Notes: generated by a model from the letters alone, not told the origin. Positions 45,290 to 57,449 are shown, counted from the stretch's first letter. The stretch is 64,000 nucleotides of DNA from Datisca glomerata (GCA_003255025.1 QANY01005052.1:1054001-1118000), one strand, 5' to 3'. Numbers and translations: made by a program.

Positions 45290-46080
45290 TGCTTTCTCAA
45301 GGACTTAGGTCCAAATAAAGAACTATGTCCCCCTTCATTTCGAGAAAAAGAATTATGAACTGTCATTTTCTTTTGAGAGGAAGATTTAGGTTCAAATAAA
45401 GAATCATGGCCCCATTTTTATTATGAGAGAAGGGACTTACGAATTGTCCATTTTCAAAGACTTAAATTCAAATAAAGAACCATGACCTCGTTTGCATTTT
45501 TCTCATTCTGGGAGAATGTCTCACGAACTGTTCGCTCTCAAGGACTTAGGTTCAAATAAAGAACCATGGCCTCGTCTTCATTCTGAGAGTAGGACTTATG
45601 AATTGTCCTTACCAAGGACTTATTCCCTCAATTCTTTCTGAGAGTAAAACTTATGAACTACCCCTCCCAAAGACTTATGCCCCTAGTTCCTTATAAGAGT
45701 AGGACTTATGAATTACCCCTCCCAAGGACTTACGCCCTTCGCTCCTTCTGAGAGTAGGACTTATGAATTATCCCGTCCGAAGACTTACGCCCTTAGTTCT
45801 TTTTGAAAGTAGGACTTATGAATTGCCCCTTCCAAAGACTTATGCCCTTAGTTACTTCTGAGAGTAGGACTTACGAATTGCCCCTCTTAAGGACTCACGC
45901 CTTTAGTTCCTTCTGATAGTATGACTTACGAATTACCCCTCTCAAAGACTCACATCCTTAGTTCCTTCTGAGAGTAGGACTTATGAATTGTCCCTCTCAA
46001 GGACTTACTCCCTTAGTTCTTTTTAGAAAACAAGACTTACGAACTGCCTGCTCTCAAGGACTCACGCCTTAATTTTCATT
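45290..46080. repeat. 55 bp tandem array
   Basis: GAGAGTAGGACTTATGAATT anchors occur at 45585, 45640, 45695, 45750, 45805, 45860, 45915 and 45970, an exact 55-base period. More degenerate, longer units precede them from about 45290 (GGACTTAGGTTCAAATAAAG). No open frame runs through it. Confidence 0.93.
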
Positions 46081-46129
46081 GTTGTTGAAGAAGAGAGAAA
46101 ATTGACGCCAAGTATTTGTCTTGTAAGCA

Positions 46130-47290
46130 GTCTCCACGTTATCATTCCATAAGTTTTGATCAAAATTTCTAAATTGAAATCCATTAAATTATTCAAGAAA
46201 TTGATTTTCATATGCTTCCGATGATATATAATTCGTCATGTAATTGGCTCCTAGTCGCTACAGTTTTATTAACGAATTTGACCATTCCAATAATATGCTT
46301 TCCGTGACTTTTGATCGAAATGTCCAAATTGAATTCTATAAAATTCTCAAATGAGTAGACTTTTGTATCTTTCCGATGATGTAAGATTCACCGTATAGTG
46401 GGCTTCCATCAAATATAGTTTAATATCTGAAATTCACCATTATGCATATTCTGCTTTCTCGAACACCCTTCATAAAAATTATCATAACTTTTACTCGAGA
46501 GCTCCAAATAGTGTTTGCAAAATTATTCAAGAAGTAGATATCCATAGTTTTCTAATGATATATTATTTGCTATGTAATAATATCAAAATTGATACAGTTT
46601 ACAAATTAAATTTAAGAAGCATTCATATATTTACTTTCCTGAATAGCACCATCGAGAGCTGCCATAACTTTTGATCGGGAGCTTCAAATTAATTTTCGTA
46701 AAATTCTTCACGAGGTTGATTTCCGTATATTTTCATTGATATAAGATTCATCATTTAGTTGACCTCCAGTAAATGCAGTTTAATTTCTGAATTTGAGATT
46801 CTGCATACTTTGGTTTCTCAAACAGCCTTTACGTAAATCACCATAACTTTTTGTTGTGAGCTCCAAAATATATTCCGTAAAATTTTCCAAGAAGTAGACT
46901 TCCATCATCATGTGGCCAGCTCCCAGTTGATATAGTATAATTTCCTAAATTTACTATTCTTCATAATCTTTATTTCTGAACAACATGTACTGAAACTATC
47001 ATAACTTTTGATCGGGAGCTCCAAATTCAATTCCGTAAAATTCTTCAAGAAGTAGACTCTCATATCTTTCTGATGGTATGTGATGCACAACGTTATCTGC
47101 CCCCAGTATTACAGCTTAATTTCTGAATTTGATAGTTCTACATTATCTTCTTTGCAAACAGCTTGTATGAAAACTGTCATAACCTTTGCCCTGAAGCTCC
47201 AAATTGAGTTTCAAAAAAATTCTTCAAGAATCTAATTTCTATATCTTTCAACGATGTATGATTTGCCATAAAGTTCTTTTCCGTTCACGT
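46130..47290. repeat. 155-180 bp tandem array
   Basis: The anchor CATAACTTTTGATCGGGAGC and variants occur at about 46148, 46303, 46483, 46663, 46842, 47000 and 47178. Each is followed by CCAAATT, CCGTAAAATTCTTCAAGAAG and TTTC(C/T)GATGATAT. There are seven diverged units. Confidence 0.88.
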
Positions 47291-48479
47291 CATCTTAAAA
47301 ACTGAATCGTTTCTCACTTCTAGTTTAGTTGTCATGCCATTTCCGTTTCGGCTTCCAATTCATTTCCGTTTTCAGTGTTGTACCTGTTGCCGTTTTTGTT
47401 CCCAATTCCATGACTTTTTCATTGCCATTATCAAAAATCTTCCGTTGCTGTTGCCACAACATTTCCCGTTCTCATTGCCACAACATTTCTAGTTCTCAAC
47501 GGTTCTCATTTCTGTCGTCATGACATTTCGTTCACATCATCATGACGTCTTCGTTCCCGTAGTCAGGATGTCACTGTTTTCATCGTTTGTTCATCTTTTA
47601 TTTTCCTACACTTTTGCATATAGAATAGGAAAGATAGTTTCCAAAAACTATGCATATCAAAGCTTATATTTTCGTTCATCAACCATTAAGAGATTTTTTT
47701 ATAGCTACAGAAAAGCTTAAATTCAAATCAATATGTGCATCAAATCAGTTAGAATATCGTTAACAACATTTCATGTTATCCATAATAAGGTCAAATTATG
47801 AATTTTATTAAAACAAATGACCTAAACATGATAAATGTAATTTCTATAATTACATGAAAGGATGATAAAATTTAAACATAGAGAGTCAGTTAATTATGCC
47901 CTACTCAATTAGTGTAGAATTAATTCCTGCTAATTTAACATGCTATAGCGATTGTGTAAATATATTTCAAGACGTTATACGATATGCTCATGTAATCATT
48001 CAAAATTTTAACGGATAATATATGTATTTAGAGGCAAAGCAATAATTTAAAAATAAATACCTAGTTTGCAATTTGATGTCCTGCATAAGGCGACCCGTGT
48101 GTTTGAAAGCAGTAGTATCACCAAAGTTGAATTTTGAATGAGCTTGAACTAATTCATTTTTTTGAAATTTTTTGTGAAAGCTTTGAAAGCTCATGGATTG
48201 AATCTATCAATTTTAATGAAGATCATCGATGTAACTATTGATTTTGAGAAAGTATGCATATCTGAGCTATGATGTCTGCATCTGAATCTTGAAACTCGTT
48301 CTTGCCCGAGATATTAAATAATGTTGATACAAATAATTGTATTATTCTCCTGACATTAAAAGCACATCAAATAGCATAATTTAATTAATGAGAATTTTTC
48401 AAATTAATTGCATAATAATAACGTAAATAAACCTTCCCTTAAATGTTATATTTATTGCGTATTCGCTCCGCCAATTTTG

Positions 48480-49398
48480 TTTATTCAGAACTTAGCAAAA
48501 TTGACTTGCAGGAGTTAAAGTGGGTCATTTGAATGAGGGAGTATGCGTTGGGCCTATGAGGTGCTACACAAGTCGTTGGGATTATCTTTGATGGACGCGC
48601 GGGTCGTGGACTGGTGGAGCTCAGGTGTAACTCTCAACCGGGTCGCGAATGGGTCACGCTAGCGGGCCACGCGGGTTGGGCTTGTCATGACTTCGCTGGG
48701 CTGATCAACGGGTTGGCCCATCCTTGTAGAGTGTTAACCCAAAGGCTGAATGGTCCTGGTAGGTCAATCCGATAAATAGAAATGGGTAAAGATGATGACC
48801 GTCGCGACAATCTCCGGCGGTCTTTTTTGGCCGTGAATGGCTTTTAATCGACGGGAATCATGATCTGAAAGTCTTTATGGTGGTTTTAAGGCCTGAAAAT
48901 GCGTTGACCATTGTAGATCTGAGTTCTTATGCTCAGCGACGAAAGGAGCTTCTTTTCCATCGTCTTTGATGGTTGTTTTCAGCCTGAAGTCTCTCATCTC
49001 ACACAGATTAGAGCGGAATTGGGGGTGGTTGCGGTCATAGCTTCTCCTTTAGATCGGATGATTTGAGATTGTTCTTTGGTTTTTTTTCGCTTGAAGCGTC
49101 CGTGGTGGCGAAGTTTCCATGATGGCGATGCTGCCTCTCATAGTAGGTGATGACGGCGGCAACCATTATCACAATTTTTTTCTTAAATAATAATTGTACA
49201 AAAGAAATAAACCGATCGAATATGTAAGAAATGAATTTACCATTCCTCGCTTCCGGTTCCAATTCATTGTCAGACCCGTTCTTGCTCCCGATTCCATTTC
49301 CGCTTCTATATCCGTTATCGAAAGCGTTTGATTTGGTTTTGAACGTTTTGGGAAGGAATTTCTTGAGTTTTTTCTCATCTCTTAATGAAATCACCAAA
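48480..49398 (-). other. GC-rich leader of the non-autonomous element with short ORF
   Basis: 48500-48780 is far more GC-rich than the rest (GGGTCGCGAATGGGTCACGC). On the minus strand a 69-codon frame starts at an ATG at 49378, shortly after the primer site (MRKNSRNSFPKRSKPNQ). I recognise no domain; it may only be leader sequence. Confidence 0.4.
49381..49396 (-). other. Primer binding site of the non-autonomous element
   Basis: Read on the minus strand it is TGGTGATTTCATTAAG, two bases inside the 5' LTR. It resembles the site of the Tat-type element at 12143-12160 (TGGTGCTTTCGTTGAG). Confidence 0.7.
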
Positions 49399-49995
49399 TG
49401 TAAAGAAAAAAATTCACGGTCTTTGAGAATTGGTCGTGAATTCTCTTCATCATAATATCAAAATATAGAGAATAACTAAGAGAGAGAATGAGAGAATAAC
49501 AACACTATAATTTACGTGAAAACCCTTAAAGGGAAAAAAATCACAGAGACATTTCGATAGTATTTCATTATGAAGAAATGATTTACAAAGCTAATGCAAG
49601 CTGCATAGTCAACTTGTTTCTTATAGGTGTTGAGAGTTGTTGTCTTCCTTGAGTCTTCTTTTAGAGTTATATATTGCCTCTATTTATAAGTTTTCAATCA
49701 GTTACACAGAATTCGATACAACTTATCTAATTTTATCTTAAAATAGGATCAACAGAATATTCTCTGAGATACAACTTATCAACAATAATAATCAAGTAAA
49801 TATTGAATGTCTGATCAATCCAATGGTCTTTATTAGCTTATCTTTGGATTGCCACGTCGACAATCCATGTACTTTTACTGATTGACATGTTCTTTATAAT
49901 TGCCTAATTGATCTTACGGTTTTTGCTCTATATTCTCTTCGATAGAGTTTTCGGTCTAGATCTTGTCACGTGTCATGTGAAATTTTACATGTTCA
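49399..49995 (-). repeat. 5' LTR of the non-autonomous element (right copy)
   Basis: It runs from TGTAAAGAAA to CATGTTCA, followed directly by the TCTAG duplication. Confidence 0.9.
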
Positions 49996-50000
49996 TCTAG

Positions 50001-51300
50001 GTAACTCTCTTGTACTATCACTTTGATTATTATCTTCGTCTAATGAAATACATAAGTTTTTTCTCTAATTTTCTTTGTTGCTTATTGTTCTCTTCCTCTT
50101 TTACGTAATTATTATTTTTTAGTTTCAGGTAATTGTAGATACTTAGAAACAGTGTTAGATTTCTTTATGAGCTTTTAGTGGTGTAAGAAACGTACAAAAA
50201 TAATTTTCATATGATGTATACAATTGTAGAAACACCTCAATGATAAGCTAGCAACATGAAAGGTTGAAAACCTGTCGAAAGATATGAAAGCTGCTGAATG
50301 TTGTGTCAGAGAGGATATATAACTCTTTTAATGCATTGATGTATAATAAAATGAATAACACACTGATAAACGAAAGGTTACGAAGAAAACAACAGTAACA
50401 AAGTAGATAAACATCATCATATCCCATAATTTTGGATTTAAAAGTGGGCTCACAAAGTTGGCAGTGATGCAAACGTAGATAACATTTGATTAAAAAAATG
50501 TAATATATCACCATAGGGCCATACATCATAAGAAATGAAACAAAAAGTCTAAAAAACCTAAATGCATTTTGCTGTAACTGCTATTAGAAGCTTCAAAAAC
50601 ACCACCAGGAGTTCGGTATTTAAATGAAACTTCTATTTATAAAATTTATGAAACCAAAAACACCTTAATTATACTATAAGGTACTTAAGCCAAACTTTGT
50701 TGCACTATGACATGACTATAACGGGTTTTTTTATCATGTTATCTATATAATAACATTATTTAACGACTAATTAATTACAAGGTCTATTTATCAGCATTTT
50801 TAATCAAACACCGATTACATTAACCATGATTAATTAAACTTCTCTTAACTCATTTTCTTTTTAACTAAATTTAAAAAATCCGAAACATAATTCATCAAAA
50901 ACATTCATATGAAAAATAATAATAATGAAGCAATAATTCTGATGTTTTCATTTAATTCATAACCTTACAATCAAGTCCACACAACAACACCCACTAATTA
51001 GTCATATATTTAACTCACACTACTTATTCCTTGCGCAAATTTGTAAGCTCATAACTAATAAGATCACCTTTTTCTCTCTTTATTTCTACTTCTCATATTT
51101 TTATTAAAAAGTAAGAAACCAACATACATCAGTACTGAAACATATCAGCAGAAGGCATAATAGGCTGATTCAGATATTAAAAAGTCCAATTCTCAACTTT
51201 TAACAACTAACTAAAAAACCACATAATAGATAGTATATCGAAGAAAAATAGATAGTATATCAAAGAATAATAGATAATATCCACTATGATGAACATCATG
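50001..51300. other. AT-rich intergenic stretch
   Basis: No recognisable coding or repeat structure beyond a short GATAGTATATC(G/A)AAGAA duplication near 51230-51260. Confidence 0.5.
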
Positions 51301-51329
51301 GGGAAGATTGAATGAAGAATTACAGCATC

Positions 51330-53598
51330 TTTCGTTGGTATGAGGAAAAGATATATGAATGCAACGAAATTGGTACTATAATGGAAACCAGATATTTTTC
51401 AGAGGATGATGTGCAATCGAAATTGGCCGGAGATCAAGAGTTAGGCCCAACCAGATATTTTTCTGAGGATGACGTGCAATCCAAATTGGCCGGAGATCAA
51501 GAGTTAAGCCCAATCATATATTTTTCTGACGATGACGTGCAATCCAAATTGGCCGGAGATGAAGGGTTTTGCCCAAACGAGCCACAAAATAGGTCCGATT
51601 TAATTGTTCGTGCATTTAGAGCAAGATGGGAGGAATTAAAGTTGGATTTGTTAAGAAATATGTTTTTGGCCTCGTAATCACACAAATGTATGTCGTGGGA
51701 TTTCAAAAGTGGGGCCTGACACATGCTCATTTCTACTATTCTCCATGCAAACTCCAAACTAATTGCCCCAACATCATTTGAAAACTTTGTATCCCAATAG
51801 TAAATTCTTATGATGGATGTATCACCAAAAAAGGACATGTAAGAATGATTATAAAAAAAAAAACCTTTCCAATTAAATTGACTACTTGTTCGAAAAATTC
51901 ATATCCCATATATAGGAGATGAAAGGATGGTAAAATCATAACAATAAGAGGCTCTGAATTAGATAATTGAGGGTTATCCCTTATAATCCTTACTAGCAAA
52001 ATATAACTGTCATATTAATGTTGAAATTTGTTTGCTTATCAAGGCTATCAAATACCTTTACAAATACATATAGAAAGGTTATGACGGTACATTCCAAATA
52101 AACAAATCTAATAAGTCAGACAATATGCATGGAATTCAAATTTTTCAGTCTACACGTTGGGATCTCCACCTGAAACTACTTGATGAATTTATGATATTCT
52201 ATTAAATGAAATATATCCTTCTGTAGTTTCACTCTAATTACGTCTTGAACATAAACAACTTATTAGATTTAAAAATGCATATGATTTAGATAATGTAATA
52301 AACAATAGCTTTTGCAAACAAAATCATGCTAACAGAAATTTTTTAGTAAACTCTATTAGAATGATACAAAATATTTATTATAACAAGACTTTCCTCAACA
52401 CTTTGTTTGAAATAAGAAGGATAAAATTTACTCAAGTGATATGTCAAATTGTTATTGCTAATCCAATAGAAGGTGAACGATATTATCTCCAACTTTTTCT
52501 TAGCCATATCAAATGTCCAACTTCATTATTGGTCTACTAACATTTAACTCAAGCCTCAATTCTTTATTTCATGCTGATGCATTATTTTATGGCCTTTTAG
52601 AATCTGACAACAATTTAACTCAATGTCTAAAAGAAGCATCTCAACACACTTTACATCATCTTTTTGAAAATCATTATCTGAAGACTAATAAAATAGAACT
52701 ATCTTCTACAAATATAAGTTTGAAAGTACTAGAAAAGATTATTTCTATTCTTGAATCAATGGGAAAAACAATTGACCCAACAAAAAATTTACATGATGTA
52801 CAAAAGGAAATTAAGCGATGAAGAACTACATGTGACTATAGATCACAATGTTATTGACTCAATATTGTTATTAAATAAAACACAAAGATATGCATATGAA
52901 CCATATTAAATAGGATCTTCGAAGAAAAACTAGGAGATTTTTTTATAAATGGTCATGCTAAAAGTGGAAAAACCTTTTCGTATCGTATTGTATTAGCTAT
53001 AATAAGATCAAAAGGTCTTATTGCATTAACAACTGCCTCATCTGGAGTCGCAGCTTCAATACTACCAGGTGTTCTTTCCATACATTCTAGATTTAAAATA
53101 CCTTAACACATGCAAGAATCAATCAATTGTTCCATAAGTAAGCAATCAAGTTTGGGTACTTTAATACAAGCTGTCAAATTAATTATACAGGATAAGGCAT
53201 CTATGTGTAAGAGACCAAATAATTTGAACACTAGATCAATTACTTTAAGACATCAATGAATCCCCCTTAATATTTAGTTGCACAATTATTGTGTTAGGAG
53301 GTGATTTACTTCAAGTTCTTCCTATTATCCCAAAGGAACAAAAGTAGAAATCATTGATGAAAGTTTAGTTAGCTCACCCATATGGGAAAATTTTGAAAAA
53401 ATTCAACTAACTAAAAACATGAGAGCAAATCTAGATCCAGTCTTTAATACATACTTGTTACGAATAGGTAATGTAACTGAACAATTATATGCCAATGACA
53501 ATGTCTACCTACCATCTAATATGGTTATTCCTTACATTGATGATACAATTTCAATGAAGTTACTTATAGATATCAATTTTCCTAACGTCCATACATGA
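51330..53598 (+). pseudogene. Helitron Rep/helicase remnant, copy 3, cut by a gypsy LTR
   Basis: Plus-strand pieces follow Helitron order. 51560-51677 reads PQNRSDLIVRAFRARWEELK, the segment after the NPNWPE motif, itself triplicated just upstream. About 51985-52090 reads LLAKYNCHINVE and IKAIKYLYKYI. 52448-52535 reads NPIEGERYYLQLFLSHIKCP. 52513-52821 contains LESDNNLTQCLKEAS and NLHDVQKEIKR. 52940-53105 reads FFINGHAKSGKTFSYRIVLA (Walker A, GKT kept) and ASSGVAASILPGV. About 53285-53560 reads VLGGDLLQVLPIIPKEQK and LTKNMRANLDPV. Many stops and shifts break the frame. It ends abruptly at 53598, where an LTR begins. Confidence 0.85.
51389..51570 (+). repeat. Triplicated ~72 bp unit in the Helitron Rep region
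   Basis: Three copies of ATATTTTTC(T/A)GA(G/C)GATGA, ending GGCCGGAGATCAAGAG, begin near 51390, 51450 and 51520. In the Helitron frame the shared AATCCAAATTGGCCGGAGAT encodes NPNWPE. Confidence 0.9.
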
Positions 53599-54107
53599 TG
53601 TAGCGGAACTCAACAAAACCCTAATAATACTAAAATATGTTGAATAGCACATGATTTCTAGCAATCAATCTTTCAAAATCTGTTGAATCCTAAGATTACC
53701 AGGATTAAGGCAATAATTTTGTTGAGTCACAAGAATACCGAAAATTGAAAATAAAATGAGAACGATTTCTCATTAAAATGTCAAAACTGTCTAAAACAAC
53801 CGAATAAAATGAATTTATAACACTCTAAAAAACCTAAAAAGTAAAAAGAGATGGAAATTATGAAAAAAAACCTAAAATTACGACTGAAACAACTTCTAGG
53901 CCTCCGAAAGTGCCTAAAACAGTGTTTTTAGACCCAAAACTAGGATGTAAGAAAACCCCCATCACACGTAGATATCTGAATAAGCTTCGATTTGATATCT
54001 TATGGCTCACGTGGTTGCATCCGAATCAAAAGTTACGCCCTTCGAAAGTTGACATGTGCGTGCTACGATTCATTTGTTCCAGAAATTCTAAAGTTGCATC
54101 GTTCACA
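53599..54107 (-). repeat. 3' LTR of a Del/Tekay-like gypsy element
   Basis: It starts TGTAGCGGAACTC and ends GTTCACA. The same sequence recurs at 29012 and 20188. The neighbouring integrase end on the minus strand shows it is the 3' LTR. Confidence 0.8.
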
Positions 54108-54495
54108 TCATTGTCACTAGGGTAGAGAAAATTCGACCTTGAATTTGTAGGAGCATCATCACCAGAAGAGTCATCGTGGAAAGGAATCAAATGTTTGACA
54201 TTGAACACATCAGCAGTACGAATGTGGCTAGACATTTTCAACCTATAGGCATTTGGATTGATCTTCTCAACAACCTCAGCAGGTCCAATCTTATTGGCAG
54301 AAAACTTATTGTATTCACCATCTGAAAAGTGATCATTAGTTAGGACTACCCATACAAATTCTCCAACCTCAAACTCCACATGTCTGCGTTTCTGATCGGC
54401 ATCCTATTTATACTGTACGTTTGCTGAACGCAAATTATCATGAACTGCCCTGTGAACATCTTTCAATCCAGTTACAAAATCTGGTGCTTTGTTGT
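54026..54495 (-). pseudogene. Gypsy integrase C-terminus, interrupted
   Basis: The minus strand reads DFVTGLKDVHRAVHDNLRSA, NVQYK, a stop, DADQKRRHVEFEVGEFVWVV, then NKFSANKIGPAEVVEKINPN and AYRLKMSSHIRTADVFNVKH with LIPFHDD. This is the C-terminal end of a Ty3/gypsy polyprotein, where the integrase tail binds DNA. The upstream part is missing because another element begins at 54496 in the middle of the domain. The reading continues into the LTR without a stop until 54026. Confidence 0.88.
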
Positions 54496-55896
54496 TGTCA
54501 CAACGTGTCTGCGACGCGGAGCGTCGATTGAAAAAAATTATTTTTGAAGAAAAGAAATCCAACGTCGCTACCAATCATTTTAGGGTGTGATTGGTCACTC
54601 AATTTTAAAATAAAAATTTGGTCTACAAAAATTCAAAGTTGGTACGGGAGTCATATGTGTGTGGAATGTATCAACACCCCATAATATCCATTGTTAAAAT
54701 GGTTATCAAATTTAATCAAATCCTATCCAAATTATATTTTAAAACAAGATTAAAGAAATTCATTTTTGAATGTCTCATTTGGTACATTTCAGATCATAAA
54801 AATGAACACAATAAATGATCTTTAATGGGCGGTACAAAGATCATTGAAAATTTATTTTTTATTTTTTTAATATTTTTTTAAAATCAAAGCATTGTTGGAG
54901 TTATTCTCGATATCTCAAAAATAACTACTCATCTTAGTAGTTCAAGAAATTTGATATCCAAAAAGTCCCAAAATCCGTCATTGGATTTTTTAGTGAAAAC
55001 TAAATAATGAAATTACCAAAATTTAAATCTAATTGTTATGGTTTCAATTTATGAACGCTAATTCTGATGATAAAAAAAATAATAATCACATTACAATCGT
55101 GATGATATGACAATAATACATAAATAAATAAGAAAAGATAACAATTATAAAAAAAGAATGAATCATGGAAAGAAAGGTTAGAGATGATAAAAATGGATCA
55201 TAAGTTTAAAAAGAATATGTAGGATGAAAATAAAGAAACAAAATGTGAAATAAGTAAATATNNNNNNNNNNNNNNNNNNNNNNNNNNNNNNNNNNNNNNN
55301 NNNNNNNNNNNNNNNNNNNNNNNNNNNNNNNNNNNNNNNNNNNNNNNNNNNNNNNNNNNNNATATATATATATATATTATAAATAAGTTAATAATAAATT
55401 TTTATGTGTAAATAAATTAATTTATAAAAAATGTTTAATTTCATACATAATTAGCATAAACATACTATTTTTGACAAATAGTCTACTAATTATCATATTT
55501 CTTTTCTTCCCTCATTGCTAATCAAATAGCAAAGAAATGATCATGGATGGTAACTAGTTCAAACAAGTGTCACTAAAGAAAATTAATAAAATTTTCAAAA
55601 TAAAATATTTTTTTGTTTGGGATATAAATATACATTTTTTTATTTTGGACAACTTAATTCACTAATTACCAATTTTTCTTTCTCCCTCATTGCTAATCAA
55701 ATAGAAAATGTATGATTATAATAATAACTAGTTCAAACAAATGTCACAAACATAGTAACATGATCTAAAAAAATGAAGACTTATGAGAACATTAAAAATA
55801 TTCAAAGCTCAAATATTTGTATAATATTTATATAGATATTGAACTCTCTAATTAATGCATTTTTATGTATGGGGAATTATTATAGGAGATTTTTAC
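54496..55896 (-). repeat. 3' LTR of the Tat/Ogre-like element, matched part
   Basis: It matches 62607-64000 throughout (ATCATTTTAGGGTGTGATTG, AAATTATATTTTAAAACAAG, CTAATTGTTATG). The LTR probably continues further right, since the right copy is cut by the window end. It contains the N gap. Confidence 0.85.
55262..55361. other. Assembly gap (100 N)
   Basis: One hundred N bases within the LTR, followed by an AT dinucleotide run. A gap of standard length means its true size is unknown. Confidence 0.99.
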
Positions 55897-56685
55897 ACCA
55901 AATATACAATTTCAATCCATTAATAGGTTGATTCACATTGAGTTAATTTTACACTCCTCAAAGGTTTTATCATCATCTTCATTGATTGAGTTAATGACAA
56001 AGATATATCATTATCAAATTTGTAGAAAAGTCATCAATGCATTAAAATAAAACTCAAGATTAAGAGTAAACAATAAAAAAAAGGAACAAAGCATATAAAT
56101 TACATGAGTATGAAGGAGAACGGATGAAGAACAATGAACAATATATCTTATTAGTAGAGGTGCAAGAAATTTAGACTACATTAAGGAAAAAAATGAAAGA
56201 AGATGAATAGAAATGTAAACTATATTTCCCCATCTCTAAGAAAATCTCTCTTATTTCTCACATACTCTCTAAAAAAGTCATTCTCATTCTTTTAAAAGCC
56301 TCTCCTCTTTCTCACTCCCAAATTCCCTTCTCAAGTGTAGACCCCTCCCTATTTATAGGTAAAATTAGGGTTTCACTTTTTTCTTTTAGTCTTTATTCTC
56401 CTTTTTTAATATTTTAGTCCTTGGACTTTTTTCTTATATTTTTAGTCCCTAGTCTATTTATCTATTTTATACATTGGGTTTTTTTTTCAAAAATCAAACA
56501 TTGTCTTAGACTAGTAAATGGGCTAATAAAAATGTGTATATAAACTATTGAACCGGATAAAATAATGTATCTATAGCTGGCCCCATTTGTTCACGCTTCT
56601 AAACTTAGAAGGTGTACAAATGTTAGATACGTATTTTAATGGATATGAGAAAACACTATATAGAATAGGATAATAGAAACCTCAA
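55897..56685. other. AT-rich stretch, probably LTR or untranslated region
   Basis: No coding. A CT-rich tract at 56230-56340 is the only notable feature. Confidence 0.45.
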
Positions 56686-56689
56686 CTGA

Positions 56690-57445
56690 TTCAGGCTCTA
56701 TGAAATGATGAAATTATGAAATAGACCTTGATAGACACAGATTTCAACCTCGACTCAATTCAGGTTCGATTTAACCAAATTTATTGAAATGGACCAGGCG
56801 CTTACACTAGGTTTCGACTGCGACAAAGTCGGGTTCGGTTTAACCAAAGATATTTAAAAATGAAATGGACCTAGATAGACGCAGGCTTTGACCTCGACTC
56901 GATGCGGGTTCGATTTAACTAGAGTAATTGAAACACACAAGGCGCTGACACTAGGCATCGACCATGGCAAAGTTGGATTCGATTTAACCGAAGATGTTTG
57001 ATATGAAAAATAGACCTGGAACAGGCTTCAACATCGACTCAATTCAGATTCGATTTAACCAGATCAATTGAAATGGACCAGGCGCTGACACCAGGCTTCG
57101 AGCGCGACAAAGTTGGGTTCGATTTAACTGAAAGTGAAAATTGGACCTGAAGCTGATACCAGGCTTCGACCACGACCAAGTCGGGTTTGATTTAACAAAA
57201 AAATAAATAAATATATATATATATATATATTTGAAAGGAAAATGGACTTGGATAGACACAAGCTTCGACCTCGACTCAATTCGGGTTCGATTCAATAAAA
57301 AATGAAAAAGGGACCTGGTGCTGACACCAGGCTTCGAGCACGATAAACTCAAGTTCAATTTAACAGAAAGTGAAAAATGGGTCTGGCGCTGAGGCTGACA
57401 CCAAGCTTCAACCTCGACTCAATTCGAGTTTGATTTAACTGGATT
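56690..57445. repeat. Tandem array, TCGAC-rich ~60-130 bp units
   Basis: Units share AGGCTTCGAC(C/T)(T/G)CGAC, GGGTTCGATTTAAC and GCGCTGACACCAGGCTTCGA. At least eight units are visible, in two alternating types. An (AT)n run interrupts the array at 57212-57230. The minus-strand frame at 57044-57358 only reads the repeat. Confidence 0.85.
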
Positions 57446-57449
57446 AATA

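Larger units (their letters stand above)
43928..49995 (-). mobile_element. Complete non-autonomous LTR retrotransposon without gag or pol
   Basis: Two ~598 bp LTRs (43928-44525 and 49399-49995) start TGTAAAG and end CA, and the element is flanked by the 5 bp duplication TCTAG (43923-43927 and 49996-50000). The primer site beside the right LTR and the polypurine tract beside the left LTR give minus orientation. The 4.9 kb interior has no recognisable gag or pol. It holds two tandem arrays and a GC-rich leader. It resembles a LARD-type element that relies on proteins from another element. Confidence 0.88.

Noticed and set aside
45290..46080. Regular 55 bp array considered as a CRISPR
   Set aside because: There is no constant repeat with unique spacers. 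The whole unit repeats and diverges, there are no cas genes, and the setting is a plant LTR element.
49035..49397. 120-codon open frame beside the primer site of the non-autonomous element
   Set aside because: Its apparent start is TTG inside the primer site and it shows no gag features. Only the shorter ATG frame was mentioned, as part of the leader.
51312..51677. 121-codon repeat protein (YFSEDDVQSKLAGD)
   Set aside because: The repeated DNA encodes the Helitron NPNWPE motif in another frame, and the last third reads as Helitron Rep sequence. It is decayed Helitron, not a new gene.
57044..57358. 104-codon frame on the minus strand
   Set aside because: It reads the TCGAC-rich tandem array and shows no domain.
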